Source: Entoloma clypeatum
Lineage: Eukaryota; Basidiomycota; Agaricomycetes; Agaricales; Entolomataceae
Direction of reading: 5' to 3'
DNA length: 64,000 bases
Assembly: GCA_963565915.1 (NCBI GenBank)
Contig: OY751491.1
Location: 1,426,001 to 1,490,000, forward strand
Shown: positions 10,744 to 20,978 of the stretch, one piece after another
Numbering within the stretch: the first letter of the stretch is position 1
Layout: every line of letters begins with the position of its first letter
Made by a program: the position numbers and the translations under genes
The notes under the pieces: model-generated
What the model was told of the DNA's origin: nothing
Database searches by the model: none
The model's input: only the letters and a program-made list of their open reading frames with translations

Positions 10744-10850
10744 AGAGCAATGTTATTGCTAAATCTACAGAATAGGACTATTGTACAAGGGTTTATATAA
10801 GTAAAAAGAATGACAACATCGTCAGCATAGTGTATAGTCCATAACATGTC
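10744..10850 (-). repeat. 5' part of a G1-family LTR, internally deleted
   Basis: Reading the minus strand from 10850: TGTTATGGAC, then a foreign or deleted stretch, then TATATAAACCC and TAGATTTAGCAATAACATTGCTCTT, the core promoter and R start seen in the G1a LTRs. The CGGAG-rich LTR is inserted right after CTCTT. Confidence 0.55.
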
Positions 10851-11215
10851 CCTCTCCCTAACCTCTGTGTCCTCACAGAGTCACTGTCCCCATCCGTTGT
10901 TGTCAGAGTTGGTCCAGTGAGGATTGGACTTGACATCCCAGTTCTTGATCAACCCTTTGTTGACCCTAGTGGCGAAATTGAGGCCTTGGATAGCCAATCA
11001 GATGCGATGGTTTTTGATGGCTGATTGCTGGTGTACTCCTTGAGGATCTCTTGATTGGGGGAAATGGGGAGGTCAGAGAGTGTGTGGAGACGAATGTACA
11101 TTTGCCAATGCAGAATGTCAGCAAGGGCGGTTTCAAGGGCATGGATTTGATCTTTCATCGAGAGGGACTCATCAATGAGTGCGGTAATGGCAGGGTTGAG
11201 GTTGGTGGTGAGGCT
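10851..11215 (-). pseudogene. G1-family ORF3 remnant
   Basis: The minus-strand peptide at 11158-10949 starts MKDQIHALETALADILHW and continues through MYIRLHTLSDLPISP, clearly homologous to ORF3 of G1a (17060-17428) and G1b (57898-57530). It frameshifts or stops before the usual C-terminus. It is followed (minus strand) by CACAGAGG and a purine-rich run, then the LTR start. This is the 3' end of a third G1 copy; the rest is lost at about 11215. Confidence 0.7.
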
Positions 11216-12785
11216 TTCAATAAAATCTATAAATATATTTTAATCTTTTCAACATGTGTGCCCCTCATTGCAAGGCCAGGAATGGGTGGATGCGTCGTTT
11301 CAACGTTGGATGATGCGCATCAAGCATGCATCAAATGTGTCAAATATATGTAAACAAATCCCCAAAAACATCGCACATCTGCTTATTATGTCTACACAGG
11401 AACAAGTAAGGGTTTCTACTATATCAATTGTGTAGGAGGGGATTATATCTCACTCAATATGTATTGTTTTTCTGAAATTTTGCCTCAGATTTTAAGTTAT
11501 AGAGGTGCCGTGCTCTGCAACAAATAATAGTAAACAATGCGCAAAATCCATTGCACAGGCGCGTGTGGTGTCTTCCTCATAGCCTAATAATAGCTTAAAG
11601 TGATAGAACTACTTATGGGATATGTATTCACCTTCTGACACACTTTGTATGATTTTTAGAAGTCTAGATATGATAGAAATAATGAAATGTGCAGATTTCA
11701 AGAAAAGTGTGATATCTCCATAATGAATCAACCAAATTTTAAAAACAAATGTGCTATAAGATCCCCTGAATGTGGAGAATCCAAATCTGAAATAAAAACC
11801 CCTGGTCAAATTTTCAACCTATTCTGCTCATATTCACCTTATGAAGTCCTTGAATTGTGTTTGAATGGTCTCAATAGGTTCACATGCAATGGTTAAATAG
11901 TATATATATATTACATGTAATCTAATGTGGTTGTGGAAAGGAGGAAGTAAAAAATGTTGCTTTTTGTGTTTAAGGGAACCCATGCTGCACTGTTTATCAC
12001 GATTTACAGGGTGTTTTGATACATCATTCTGCTACATAGACTCTCTACCAGACATAGCTAATGTATGTAACTGTATATATACTTACTATTGGTTTTATAA
12101 TTTTTGGGACTGGTGGTGCCACAGTTTGGGCATCAAGAGTACAAGTTTCGACAATGTGCATCGCTTGGCATTGACTGCCGAGCATTTTTGGCAATCACCA
12201 AAACTTGAACCATAAGTTGATTGCCAGCAAAACGTTTCCACAGTTTTCTTTTCCCCCACCTCCATTCCATCTGGCCACCACCTCCGCCCAATGGCCACCA
12301 CTCATGCCCAACGGCCCACACTCATGCCCAACGGCCTGCTCTCATGCCCAACGCTGTCCACTCCTGCCCAATGCCGTCCCTTCGAGCCCAATGGCCCCTT
12401 TTCGCGCCCAACGGCGTCCTCTCATGCCCAAGGCCCTCCCTTCGAGCCCAACGGCCTCAACTCATGCCTAACACCCTGCCTTCAAGCCCAACAGCCCCCC
12501 ACTCGTCTCACTGATGCCCAACGGCGTCAGACGGCGAGACTCAGATGATACGTGCATGCACCATCCAGTAGCACACTCGTAGCCTAGTACAGTACATATT
12601 ATGAGTCTGGACCAGTTTAAACCAGTCCAGTCTCATCAGACCTGAATACATGGGCTGGTCAGACCGGTCTCTCACTGGTCTGGTCTGGTTTTTCAAGGTG
12701 ACTATGTAAAATTGAGACTGGTGCGGTCCTCGGTTCTTCCTTTTTTGGGGTCAAAAACGAGACCAAACCAAACTTTCAATCACTA
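11216..12785. mobile_element. R3: truncated R-family element
   Basis: It holds the internal module (11216-12230), a forward minisatellite (12240-12540), then the ACCAGTTTAAACCAG and GGTCTGGT subterminal motifs and the right terminus CAATCACTA at 12785. The left terminus is missing; it abuts the G1 remnant at 11215. The bases after 12785 (CGCTCCTC) begin a free-standing minisatellite. Confidence 0.7.
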
Positions 12786-12964
12786 CGCTCCTCGTGCCCA
12801 ACAGTCACCCCTCCCCCCCAACGGCCACCCCTCATGCCCAATGTCTGCCTCTCGCATCCAACGACTGCCCCTCACATCCAACGACTGCTCCTCATGTCCA
12901 ACGACTGCCCCTCGTCCCAACGACTGCCCCTCGCCCCCAACGGCCTCCCCTCATGTCCAACGAC
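12786..12964 (+). repeat. Free-standing minisatellite, left of G1a
   Basis: About eight units of the CCCAACGACTGCCCCTCA type. The array is interrupted at 12964 by G1a and resumes at 17852, so the pre-insertion array was about 700 bp long. Confidence 0.8.
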
Positions 12965-13353
12965 TGTTATGGACTTACCGGTTTGTATGTTACGCACTTT
13001 TCCCTTGCATTGTACCTTCGTTATTTCTTTGAGTCATCGGACCTCTTATTCATTTACCTTTACTCTACCATTCTCCTTTAGTATACTTTGCTCCCGCGCT
13101 GACTCGCACTCCGCAGTAGGGATTACTCAGTCCGCAGTCGTCTGACTCACTTCGCACTGCCTTTCCGCAGTTACTGACTCATCCGCACTGCCTTCCGCAG
13201 CTACTGACTCACTCGCTACCGCTCCTAGCCAGTACTATATAAACCCCATGTACCATAGCTACATTCCTTAGATTTAGCAATCACTTTGCTCTTCGCCTTT
13301 CCACTTTCCTGCATACTCTGCCCGAACCTTGGAACGGTTTGTTAAGCATAACA
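12965..13353 (+). repeat. G1a 5' LTR
   Basis: 389 bp, TGTTA...TAACA. It contains four GACTC(A/G)C(T/A) CCGCA blocks (13095-13215), TATATAAA at 13236-13243 and the probable transcript start at AGATTTAGCAA (13270), 34 bp downstream of the TATA box. Confidence 0.93.
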
Positions 13354-13366
13354 AGTTGCTAAATCT
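13270..13366 (+). promoter_or_regulatory. Self-priming pair: R start and primer binding site
   Basis: AGATTTAGCAA at 13270-13280, at the expected transcript 5' end, is the exact reverse complement of TTGCTAAATCT at 13356-13366, two bases after the LTR. Tf1/sushi-type retrotransposons prime reverse transcription by folding the 5' end of their own mRNA onto a primer binding site next to the LTR, using an 11-nt match. No tRNA 3'-end complement (TGG...) is visible here. I infer self-priming. Confidence 0.7.
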
Positions 13367-13413
13367 CATTAGGTTCGCCCAGAGCGAAGAGAGCAACTAC
13401 CAGACGAGTCAAG

Positions 13414-14142
13414 ATGTCGCGCTTCTTTGAAGACTTTACCAGTAACCCATTCAGCACACCAGAAGCCCGACAGGAGGAGCTAAGTCCTCGAGACAGTATC
13501 GATTTTACACTCATCCAGCAGTACATCGAATCGGAGATCCATCGCATCCTACAGCAGGTGCTTGACGAAGAACTAGACAACGACGAGCATCGCCCCCACG
13601 GCGAGATAGCAGAGAGCATCCATCTTGCTCGGCAACACCAGATCGTGCGTTACAACGCCCGACAGAACAAACTCGAAAGCTTTCACGTTCAAGAAGGACC
13701 TCAGACAGGTCGGATCACAGAGATCAGAGAGTTTATCGGTGTCCAGACAACCGTTATCAGAAGATTGATTAGGACGGTCACATTGAGACGTCCCAGAGCC
13801 ACATCATCACGTCTTACTCGAAGCAGCAGATCTACGCCCACTTCACCACCGAAGAACAACAGACCGAGTACAACCGCTGGGCACGAAACGAGAGACTTGA
13901 CCCCTTCTCGAGACCAACAGACGCGCAGGAACAGAGATTCCTTAGAGATTTACAGAGGAAATACTCTGAACGTTTTGCCACCGATTCCGCCGACGAGTCC
14001 CCTGACAAATTTACTTTTGACTCTGCGCAGTCAGATATCGAACAGATGCCTAGAACAGAGACTCATTTTCAATCCTTACCTGTATCCCGAACCCCATCTT
14101 CATCCCAACAACCCGACTCCTCTTCTCCTCCGCAGACTCTAA
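13414..14142 (+). CDS. gag: G1a first ORF (gag N-terminal ORF)
   Basis: The 242-codon ORF begins MSRFFEDFTSNPF 60 bp after the LTR and ends at TAA two bases before the ATG of the next ORF. Its first ~115 residues look protein-like (IQQYIESEIHRILQQVLDEE, a likely amphipathic or coiled-coil segment). The last half is Arg/Ser/Pro-rich and may be an out-of-frame reading: from about 13770 another frame reads much more like a protein (QIYAHFTTEEQQTEYNRW) and runs into the MAEAP gag. A TAG in that frame at about 13769 is present in all three copies, so the two-ORF layout is a family property or an ancestral lesion. Confidence 0.55.
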   Translation: MSRFFEDFTSNPFSTPEARQEELSPRDSIDFTLIQQYIESEIHRILQQVLDEELDNDEHRPHGEIAESIHLARQHQIVRYNARQNKLESFHVQEGPQTGRITEIREFIGVQTTVIRRLIRTVTLRRPRATSSRLTRSSRSTPTSPPKNNRPSTTAGHETRDLTPSRDQQTRRNRDSLEIYRGNTLNVLPPIPPTSPLTNLLLTLRSQISNRCLEQRLIFNPYLYPEPHLHPNNPTPLLLRRL

Positions 14143-14144
14143 AC

Positions 14145-15011
14145 ATGGCAGAAGCTCCGGCTGTACAAACAATGGATACATCCAAGATCATCAAGGATCC
14201 TGGGATGTTCAAGGACAGATACACCTTTGACGAGTGGTGGAAAGCCACCAAATAATACATCAGGTTCCAAAAGAGCCTCACAGACGATCAGAAGATTCTT
14301 GCGGTGCTATCCCGCATGATGGAAGGGTCCGGCAGACACTGGGCCAGTAACAAGTTAGACGCTCTTGCCGTTGACAACGAGAACATCACCTGGCTAGGTT
14401 TTTCCGATGATATCGCCACACGATTCTCCATCGCCAACAAGTCGGTCACTGCCAAAGCGAGACTCGAAGTCCTGAAACAAGAGAAACGCACTGTTGATGA
14501 ATTCTTGTATGAATTTGAAGAACTCTTGAAACTGTCAAACCTTGGCGAAGAAACTGGGAAATACATCCTAGAGAAAAACTTCAACCGCAGAATCTCTGAA
14601 CAAGTGGCTAGCGATGGCAAGACGTACACCGATTACGCAAAGGAGATCCGAAACAAAGGACGACAGATGGAAGGACACGCACTGGTCATCCAAGGTGGCA
14701 GCGACATGTGCACCGGATTGGGTACCACTTATGGTGGTCAGGGCAAGGCCATGGAGATTGACAAAGCAGGAGTAGCCCGTTGCTACAACTGTCAACGCTT
14801 CGGTCATCTGGCTAAAGACTGTAGCGCTCCAAAGAAGAAAGATGGTCGCAAGTGTTTCAACTGTGACCAAGAAGGCCATATCGCGCGCAACTGCCGCAAG
14901 CCGAAGAAGAACTCCAGAAGGATTAGGAAGGTGTCCGAGGAAGATGCCGAGAATGATGAAACCACAATCTTAGAAGCCGACGAGAAGGATTTTCCCGAAG
15001 GGTCCGATTAA
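14145..15011 (+). pseudogene. gag: G1a gag with two zinc knuckles, one nonsense codon
   Basis: The gag starts MAEAPAVQTMDTS and carries a retrotransposon gag domain (FDEWWKATK, then GSGRHWASNKL, FLYEFEELLKL) and two CCHC knuckles, CYNCQRFGHLAKDC and CFNCDQEGHIARNC, which bind RNA during packaging. A TAA at 14253-14255 interrupts it where G1b reads TTA (Leu). The same TAA is present in the fragment at 30022-31123. The end reads KDFPEGSD before TAA at 15009-15011. Confidence 0.85.
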
Positions 15012-16937
15012 ACGACGCTAAGTCGCGACCCTTATCTATTAAACGGACTTGCTTGCCTTGTATGACTGCAGACAATGGCACCCCATCGCGTTCTTGTCGC
15101 GGACCATGTCCGCGGCCGAACAGAATTACGAGATATACGACCAGGAACTTCTGGCAGTCGTGGAAGCATTGAAAGATTGGAGACACTATCTGCTCGAAGC
15201 CAGGGAACGCTTTGAAATCTTGACCGATCACAAGAACCTGGAATATTTCCGTCGTCCTCAGGACCTGAATCAACGACAGCGACGCTGGAAAATGAAATTA
15301 CAAGACTATGACTTCAAATTATGGCATGTGCCCAGCAAGACCAATGCGAAAGCGGACATCCTGTCACGCTTACCCTGGTATGAAGCGGAACTTGAACCAC
15401 AGGACAGTGACCAAATGCTCAAGGAGGGACTATTCTTGAAACGGTTGGAATCAGAAGATGTGGTACAAATGGAGATGTTCACGGAGGAACAATTCTTTGA
15501 AGGGGGTGAAACATCTGATTCCATCAAAATTGGAAACATCACGACCATCGAAAATCCGTGGATTGCACGCATCAAGGGTTCAAACCGCATGGAGACAGAA
15601 GTAGCCCAGGGTCTAAAGAAGAATCCTCATTGGTATCAACAGGAAAACGGCATCACATATGCAGGCGAACGAGTCTATGTCCCGCCAGATCCACAACTAC
15701 GACAAGAGTTGATGTTTGAAGCGCATGACTCACCAGTGGCTGGACACCCAGGACAGTACTGAACGCATGAACTCCTCACTCGCACGTACTGGTGGCCTAC
15801 CATCTTGCATGATGTGAAGAAGTACGTGAAGGGTTGCGACACTTGTCAACGCAACAAGATTAACCGACAAAAGCGACATGCTCCGCTACATCCCCATGCA
15901 GCACCAAGTCACCCATGGGAAGACATAGGAATCGACGTCGTGGGACCGATACAGAATCTGATGGAAAAAACGCAATTCTGGTCATCACGGATAGACATTC
16001 AAAGATGCTTCACCTCATTCCGACAACCGTGGAACTATCGGCTGAAGGATTAGCCAAGATCTATCGGGATCAGATATGGAAGCTTCATGGGATCCCCAAG
16101 AAGATCATCAGCGATAGGGGACCGCAGTTCACCGCAAAGTTCATGGAGATACTCTGCCGCATGCTAGGGATCAAAAGGAACCTGTCCACTGCATACCACC
16201 CACAGACTGACGGACAGGCCGAGCGATCGCATCAGGAGACGGAAGTGTTCTTATGAAACTTTGTCAACCATCTACAGGATGATTGGGCTGAATGGATCGC
16301 AATTGCAGAGTTCCAGTACAATGACAAAGAACATCAGGCAACGAAGCACACCCCATTCTACCTCAACTACGGTTTACATCCGTGGAAGGGAGAACTCATG
16401 TTAGAAGATACCAATCCGGCTGCCAACGACTTCTTGAAAAAACTCAAACAGGCACAAGAAGAAGCCAATGCTGCGCTGAAACAAGCACAGGATCAGATGA
16501 AGAAGACAGTTGACACACGGCGAAGTCCGTCTTGGGACTACCACATCGGAGACAAGGTGTGGCTGGAAGGGACTAACATCAGGACTGATCGTCCCTCAAA
16601 GAAACTTGATGCACTCCGACATGGACCATTTAAAGTTCTGGAGAAGAAAGGGGCTAGCGCGTATCTTCTTGACCTTCCGAAGACTTGGAAGATGATTCAT
16701 CCGGTGTTCAATGAGACCCTGTTGTCACCATACGAAACCCCGAAGTATGCCATCCAGAAGAGGAAATCAGCTCCAGACCCGGTCATCGTCGAAGGGCGGG
16801 AAGAGTAGATCCAGTATCTCGTCCAATGGGAAGGGTATGGTCCAGAAGAGAACACGTGGGAACCTCGGACTAACATCCAGAACGCTCAAAACTTAATCCA
16901 TGATTTCCATCGGCAAAACCCGTCAAGTCCACGATAA
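15012..16937 (+). pseudogene. pol: G1a pol remnant: RNase H, integrase, chromodomain
   Basis: Only 50 bases after gag the sequence jumps into RNase H (TMSAAEQNYEIYDQELLAVVEALKDWR is split by no frame change). Compared with G1b, protease and reverse transcriptase are gone; the junction TGCAGACAATGGCACC shares GACAA with both deletion ends. The integrase zinc part (HPGQY, CDTCQRNK) and core (GIDVVGP, SDRGPQF, AERSHQE) are broken by TGA at 15760, a frameshift near 15955 and TGA at 16254. 16398-16808 holds the C-terminal integrase part (RHGPFKVLEKKG), and the chromodomain ([18 protein letters not shown]) has lost about 38 bases at its start. Confidence 0.88.
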
Positions 16938-17059
16938 AAGACAACCGTTGGAATCAGCAACAGCATCGACCTCATCAGTCAAAAACCCACTGAGTTCTCC
17001 GCTCCGTCTTCAATATAGCTACTCCATTCTTCCTCTATCTCTCCAACATCCTCCGCACC

Positions 17060-17428
17060 ATGTCCACCGCCACCGTCACCACCACATCCACTGAAACCAA
17101 CCCCGCCATCACTGCCCTCATGGGTGAAGCCCTCTCCATGAGAGACCAGATCCACGCGCTAGAAGCCTCACTCGCCAACATCCTGCATCGACAGATGCAC
17201 ATCCGCCTCCATTCTTTATCCGACCTCCCCGTCGCACCAACCCCCGAAGAAAAACAAATCCTCGGGAACTACACCCATACGCTGGTCATTGAAAACCGGC
17301 GCATCCGACTAGCCGTCCGGAGTCTCGAGCTCGCCGTCGCCATCAACGAAGAGCTAATAGACGATTGGAGCCTCAAGGAGAATGGCTCCTGGCCAAACAA
17401 CGATGATGCCGGAGGATGGGGACAATGA
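17060..17428 (+). CDS. G1a ORF3, conserved small protein downstream of pol
   Basis: An uninterrupted 122-codon ORF between the end of pol and the polypurine tract. No family recognised. The centre reads ALSMRDQIHALEASLANI and HIRLHSLSDLPVAPT, then NYTHTLVIENRRIRLAVRSL, helical and likely coiled-coil. G1b has a colinear ORF (57898-57530) and a third copy remains at 10949-11158. Substitutions are mostly conservative (EASLANI/ETSIADI; VENRRLRL/IENRRIRL), so the reading frame seems to have been kept by selection in the family. It has its own ATG about 120 bp after pol; how it is translated is unknown. It shows no signal peptide or membrane segment, so an env role is unlikely. Confidence 0.75.
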   Translation: MSTATVTTTSTETNPAITALMGEALSMRDQIHALEASLANILHRQMHIRLHSLSDLPVAPTPEEKQILGNYTHTLVIENRRIRLAVRSLELAVAINEELIDDWSLKENGSWPNNDDAGGWGQ

Positions 17429-17462
17429 CTCTGTGAGGACACAGAGCTTGAGGAGGGGAACA

Positions 17463-17851
17463 TGTTACGGACTTACCGGTTTGTATGTTACGCACTTTTC
17501 CCTTGCATTGTACCTTCATTATTTCTTTGGCTCATCGGACTGCTTATTCATTTACCTTTACTCTACCATTCTCCTTTAGTATACTTTGCTCCCGCACTGA
17601 CTCGCACTCCGCAGTAGGGATTACTCAGTCCGCAGTCGTCTGACTCACTTCGCACTGCCTTTCCGCAGTTACTGACTCATCCGCACTGCCTTCCGCAGCT
17701 ACTGACTCACTCGCTACCGCTCCTAGCCAGTACTATATAAACCCCATGTACCATAGCTATATTCCTTAGATTTAGCAATCACTTTGCTCTTCGCCTTTCC
17801 ACTTTCCTGCATACTCTGCCCGAACCTTGGAACGGTTTGTTAAGCATAACA
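17463..17851 (+). repeat. G1a 3' LTR
   Basis: 389 bp, TGTTACGG...CATAACA, colinear with the 5' LTR including TATATAAA (17734-17741) and AGATTTAGCAA. The polypurine tract GAGGAGGGGAACA adjoins it. Confidence 0.93.
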
Positions 17852-18372
17852 ATGACCCCCCTCGTGTTCAATGACTGTCCCTTGGGCCAAATGGCCACCC
17901 CTTGTTCCCAACAGCCACCCCTCAATTCCAATGGCCTCCCCTTGTTCCCAATGGCCTCCCCTTGTTCCCAATGGCCTCCCCTTGTTCCCAATGGCCTCCC
18001 CTCGTGCCCAATGACTGCCCTTCATGTCTGTCCCTCAGGCCCAACAACTGCCCCTCCTGCCCAATGTCCGCCTCTCACATCCAATGACTGCCCATCGTGC
18101 CCAACAACCATCCCTTGCCCCCAACGATCACCGGCCTCCCCTCATGTCCAACGACCGCTCTTGTGTTCAACAACCATCCCTCCTGCCCAATGGCTGTCCC
18201 TCACATCCAATGACTGCCCCATGCCCCCAACAGTTACCCCTCACCCCCAACGGCCTCCCCTCGTGTCCAACAACCGCCCCTCGTATTCAATGACTGTCCC
18301 TCAGGCCAAATGGCCGCCCCTCGCCCCTAACGACTGCCCCCTGCCCCCTACGGCTGTCCCTCGCAAACAACG
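17852..18372 (+). repeat. Free-standing minisatellite, right of G1a
   Basis: About 26 units of ~19-21 bp, including four consecutive near-perfect copies of CCCCTTGTTCCCAATGGCCT at 17938-18000. It continues the array cut by G1a at 12964. The open frames across it are composition artefacts. Confidence 0.85.
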
Positions 18373-19021
18373 AGTGGGTGATGACTGGGCATTAGTGGGC
18401 CCCAACTTTCACCTTCGCAAAATATCAATTTTAGCACTTGCAAAAGTTTATGAGAAATGACCCCTTTCATAGGCACAAAAGTGTTCGTGAAATATCTCCT
18501 TTTGGGATGCACTTCCCTGATGCCAAAATTAAACTATTGCAATGTTTACTCTTTCTGCCAAAAATATTACTTGTCTGTGAGAAAAGATAAAGTATGGCAA
18601 GCCTGAAAGGGTTTTTAAAGTTGCTCAACAAAGCCCAACTTTTACAAAGAATTTGGTGAACAAGAAAGTAAGAATTTTGAAACAGCAAAACTAAACAAAA
18701 AAGGATTTTTTTGACAACATCATTCTCCACCAACTTTCTCTGGCAAGAATGATTAATATTTGGATCATTGAATCTTTTTGTTCCTCAAGTATTACAGTTG
18801 ATGAGAAATGCCTCGATAATGTCAACATTTTGCCATGTATTTCACATCTGTCAAATATTTTTATTCTTCACCTCCAAAGTCTCCTCTACAAAATATTATT
18901 CTGCAGACCCTTTATCAATATCATTTACAGAGGCTAAATTTTGAATCCTGTGCTGTGTCAGCAAGAATAATGTACCATTTCACTCAATTCGTTGGGCCTG
19001 TGACATGTGACACGGTGTGGT
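18373..19021. other. Non-coding interval left of the KDZ element
   Basis: AT-rich with no credible ORF. 18868-18956 resembles 46393-46478: both carry CCAAAGTCT, ACAAAAT, ACCCTTT, ATCATTT(A/G)CAGAGGC and end near CTGTG/CTTGTG, about three quarters identical by eye. This is a shared old repeat. Confidence 0.5.
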
Positions 19022-19029
19022 GAAATTTT

Positions 19030-20732
19030 CACCTAGTGTACCCTAACTAACAGCCTAATTAGGCTGGTCCCACAGGATGTTTGGTCCCAGCCTAATTAGG
19101 CTTGATATCATCAAATCCCCAACACCAGCGTTAAATCACCCCTCAAAGTAACAAAAAGACTCTGAATACAAGTTCCCTCCACCTATTTGGGAAGGCCATG
19201 CACTGACTGCGTTCTCAGCCATATCGGCTATTACCGCCCCGCCTCCTCCCACGTCCCACGCCCCCTCAGTGCCAATTTAGGAAGGCCATGCGCTGACAAC
19301 GCTCGGCTATTGCCATCCTGTCTCTCTCCACCTCCAACGACCTTCGCTCCCTCCGCAGTGCTCCTCACTGCCATCAACAGCAACGACGGCTACGATGGTT
19401 ACCGGATAGTACCACCTCACTGCCACCCTCCTTGCACAGTGCCCCGCGCCGCCGTCAACAGCAATGATGGCCTTTGAATAGCACCCACCTCGCCGTTGCC
19501 CTGTGCCACCGCCAACGGCACCGATGGCTGTCGGATGACTCCACCTCATTGCCCTCCCCATTCGTCCTCCCTGCACAATGCTCCTCATCACCATCAACAG
19601 CAACGATGGCTGTCGGATTCTGAGTATCACCTCACTGCCTTCTCGGTATTGAAGTCCTACGCCTTATCAACAATGTTGGAGACACAGCTGACCCGCTCTG
19701 CCTTCTCTCCCCTCCGTCCCTTCATCCCTCCCATTCTTGCTCATCACTGGCAGCATTGGTGCTCAAAACGCTCACACATTTTTGTTGGATCAGATAATAC
19801 TCGTTGTCAACAGCGATGACGCCGCTCTGCCTTCTATTACCCTCGCTCATTGTGTCCTCATTCTACACCAGTGGTGTCGGCGCTCGCGGCGCTCGTGATG
19901 CTCATGCATTTTTGTTGGTTGAACCTTGTCAACAGGCGACGACATACCCCCACACTGCCTCTTCTTGGAGCTTCAAACATAACATTCACTGTGCTTCGTT
20001 TGGGCGGTGCGTTTGGTGCACGATTGCAGGGTGCCCACCACTTATTCGTACGTCCGTCGTCTCTACCATGTTTCCCGTCCCTCCTAATCAATCCCATTCA
20101 TCAGCTGCGTCGGTGTTTGGCAAAATGATTGTGTTGAGATTATCGCCAATGATCAGGGTAATAGGACAACCCCTTCTTACGTCTCCTTCTCTGAAAATGA
20201 GCACCTAATCGGCGATGCCACGAAGAACCAAGTGGCCATGAACCCCCACAACACGTAGGTTGTCCTTGATTCTCCTGCAATCATGTTTAATGTCACCCAT
20301 CCAGCGTTTTCGATGCCAAGTGTCTCATTGGTCGCAAGTTCAATGACGCGGAGGTGCAGTCTGATCTCAAGCACTTCTCTTTCACCGTGTTCGACAAGGA
20401 AGAAAAACCTCACATTCAGGTTGAGTATCATGGCGAGCAGAAAGAATTCGTGAGTTTGATTACTACACCGACTCTTAAGTAGTATTTAACATTTTGACAT
20501 AGTCCCCGGAAGAAATTGCCGAGTCATACGTGCTCGTGACGCTCATGCGTTTTTGATTAATTGAACCTTCTCAGCAGGCGACGACGTACCTCCTTGCTGC
20601 TCTACCTCCTCTCTCCTCTCACGTCCTCACTCTGCGCCATCTGCTATGGATTTTTTCCCAATGGTCCACCTACCACCTCGCATCTTAATGACTTGCCGAC
20701 TTCCTCCGACAACCATGTATGTCAGCTCCTAA
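19030..20732 (+). repeat. KDZ element left terminal inverted repeat
   Basis: 1,703 bp. The outer 75 bp hold two palindromes, CAGCCTAATTAGGCTG near 19052 and CAGCCTAATTAGGCTT near 19089, probable transposase sites. 19190-19300 holds a repeated GGAAGGCCATGC block, and 19370-19620 holds four imperfect copies of a CAACAGCAACGATGG unit spaced about 60-80 bp. An Hsp70 gene fragment lies at 20105-20540, between two similar blocks (near 19900 and 20540) containing TGAACCTT and CAGGCGACGAC. Confidence 0.9.
20105..20540 (+). pseudogene. Hsp70 (SSA-type) fragment captured in left KDZ arm
   Basis: Three exon pieces read as the start of the Hsp70 ATPase domain: CVGVWQND, then [55 protein letters not shown] and SPEEI. 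Two introns with GT-AG ends separate them (20255-20304, 50 nt; 20450-20502, 53 nt), and both splice in frame. The acceptor side of a third intron (CATCAG) precedes 20105. There is no start codon, catalytic first strand or remainder of the gene, so it is a genomic capture, not a retrocopy. No stop lies within about 110 codons. It cannot make a working chaperone. Confidence 0.88.
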
Positions 20733-20978
20733 CGCCGGTGGCATCGCTCGCAACATTGATATATTTCTCAATGGCCCACCAACTTCCGACCACCTCGCCC
20801 GTTATCTAAACTCCATTGACATGAGAGCATCTTGAACTTTGTGGGGTATGTATCCTTCTGTCTATCCTCTCCCTTTTCTCATACCTCTACCAGTGCCAAT
20901 GCTGCCTTCCTTACTCACGAACTGCTGTCTAGTCCGGTCGCTAGCCACAAACCTAAACAGGTTTTGAAATCTGTAAGC

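Larger units (their letters stand above)
12965..17851 (+). mobile_element. G1a: Ty3/gypsy chromovirus, internally deleted
   Basis: Two 389-bp LTRs flank a 4.1-kb interior with gag, a pol lacking protease and most of reverse transcriptase, a chromodomain remnant and ORF3. The flanks are ACGAC (12960-12964) and ATGAC (17852-17856), a 5-bp duplication with one C/T difference. A polypurine tract (GAGGAGGGGAACA, 17450-17462) precedes the 3' LTR. The full-length relative is G1b at 57407-63175. The LTRs are nearly identical (TGTTATGG versus TGTTACGG at the start, few other changes), so the insertion is fairly young. Confidence 0.93.

Noticed and set aside
19187..20431. Many ORFs of 80-135 aa within the KDZ arms on both strands
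   Set aside because: They overlap in several frames, cross the introns of the Hsp70 fragment and do not resemble proteins; only the Hsp70 pieces are supported.
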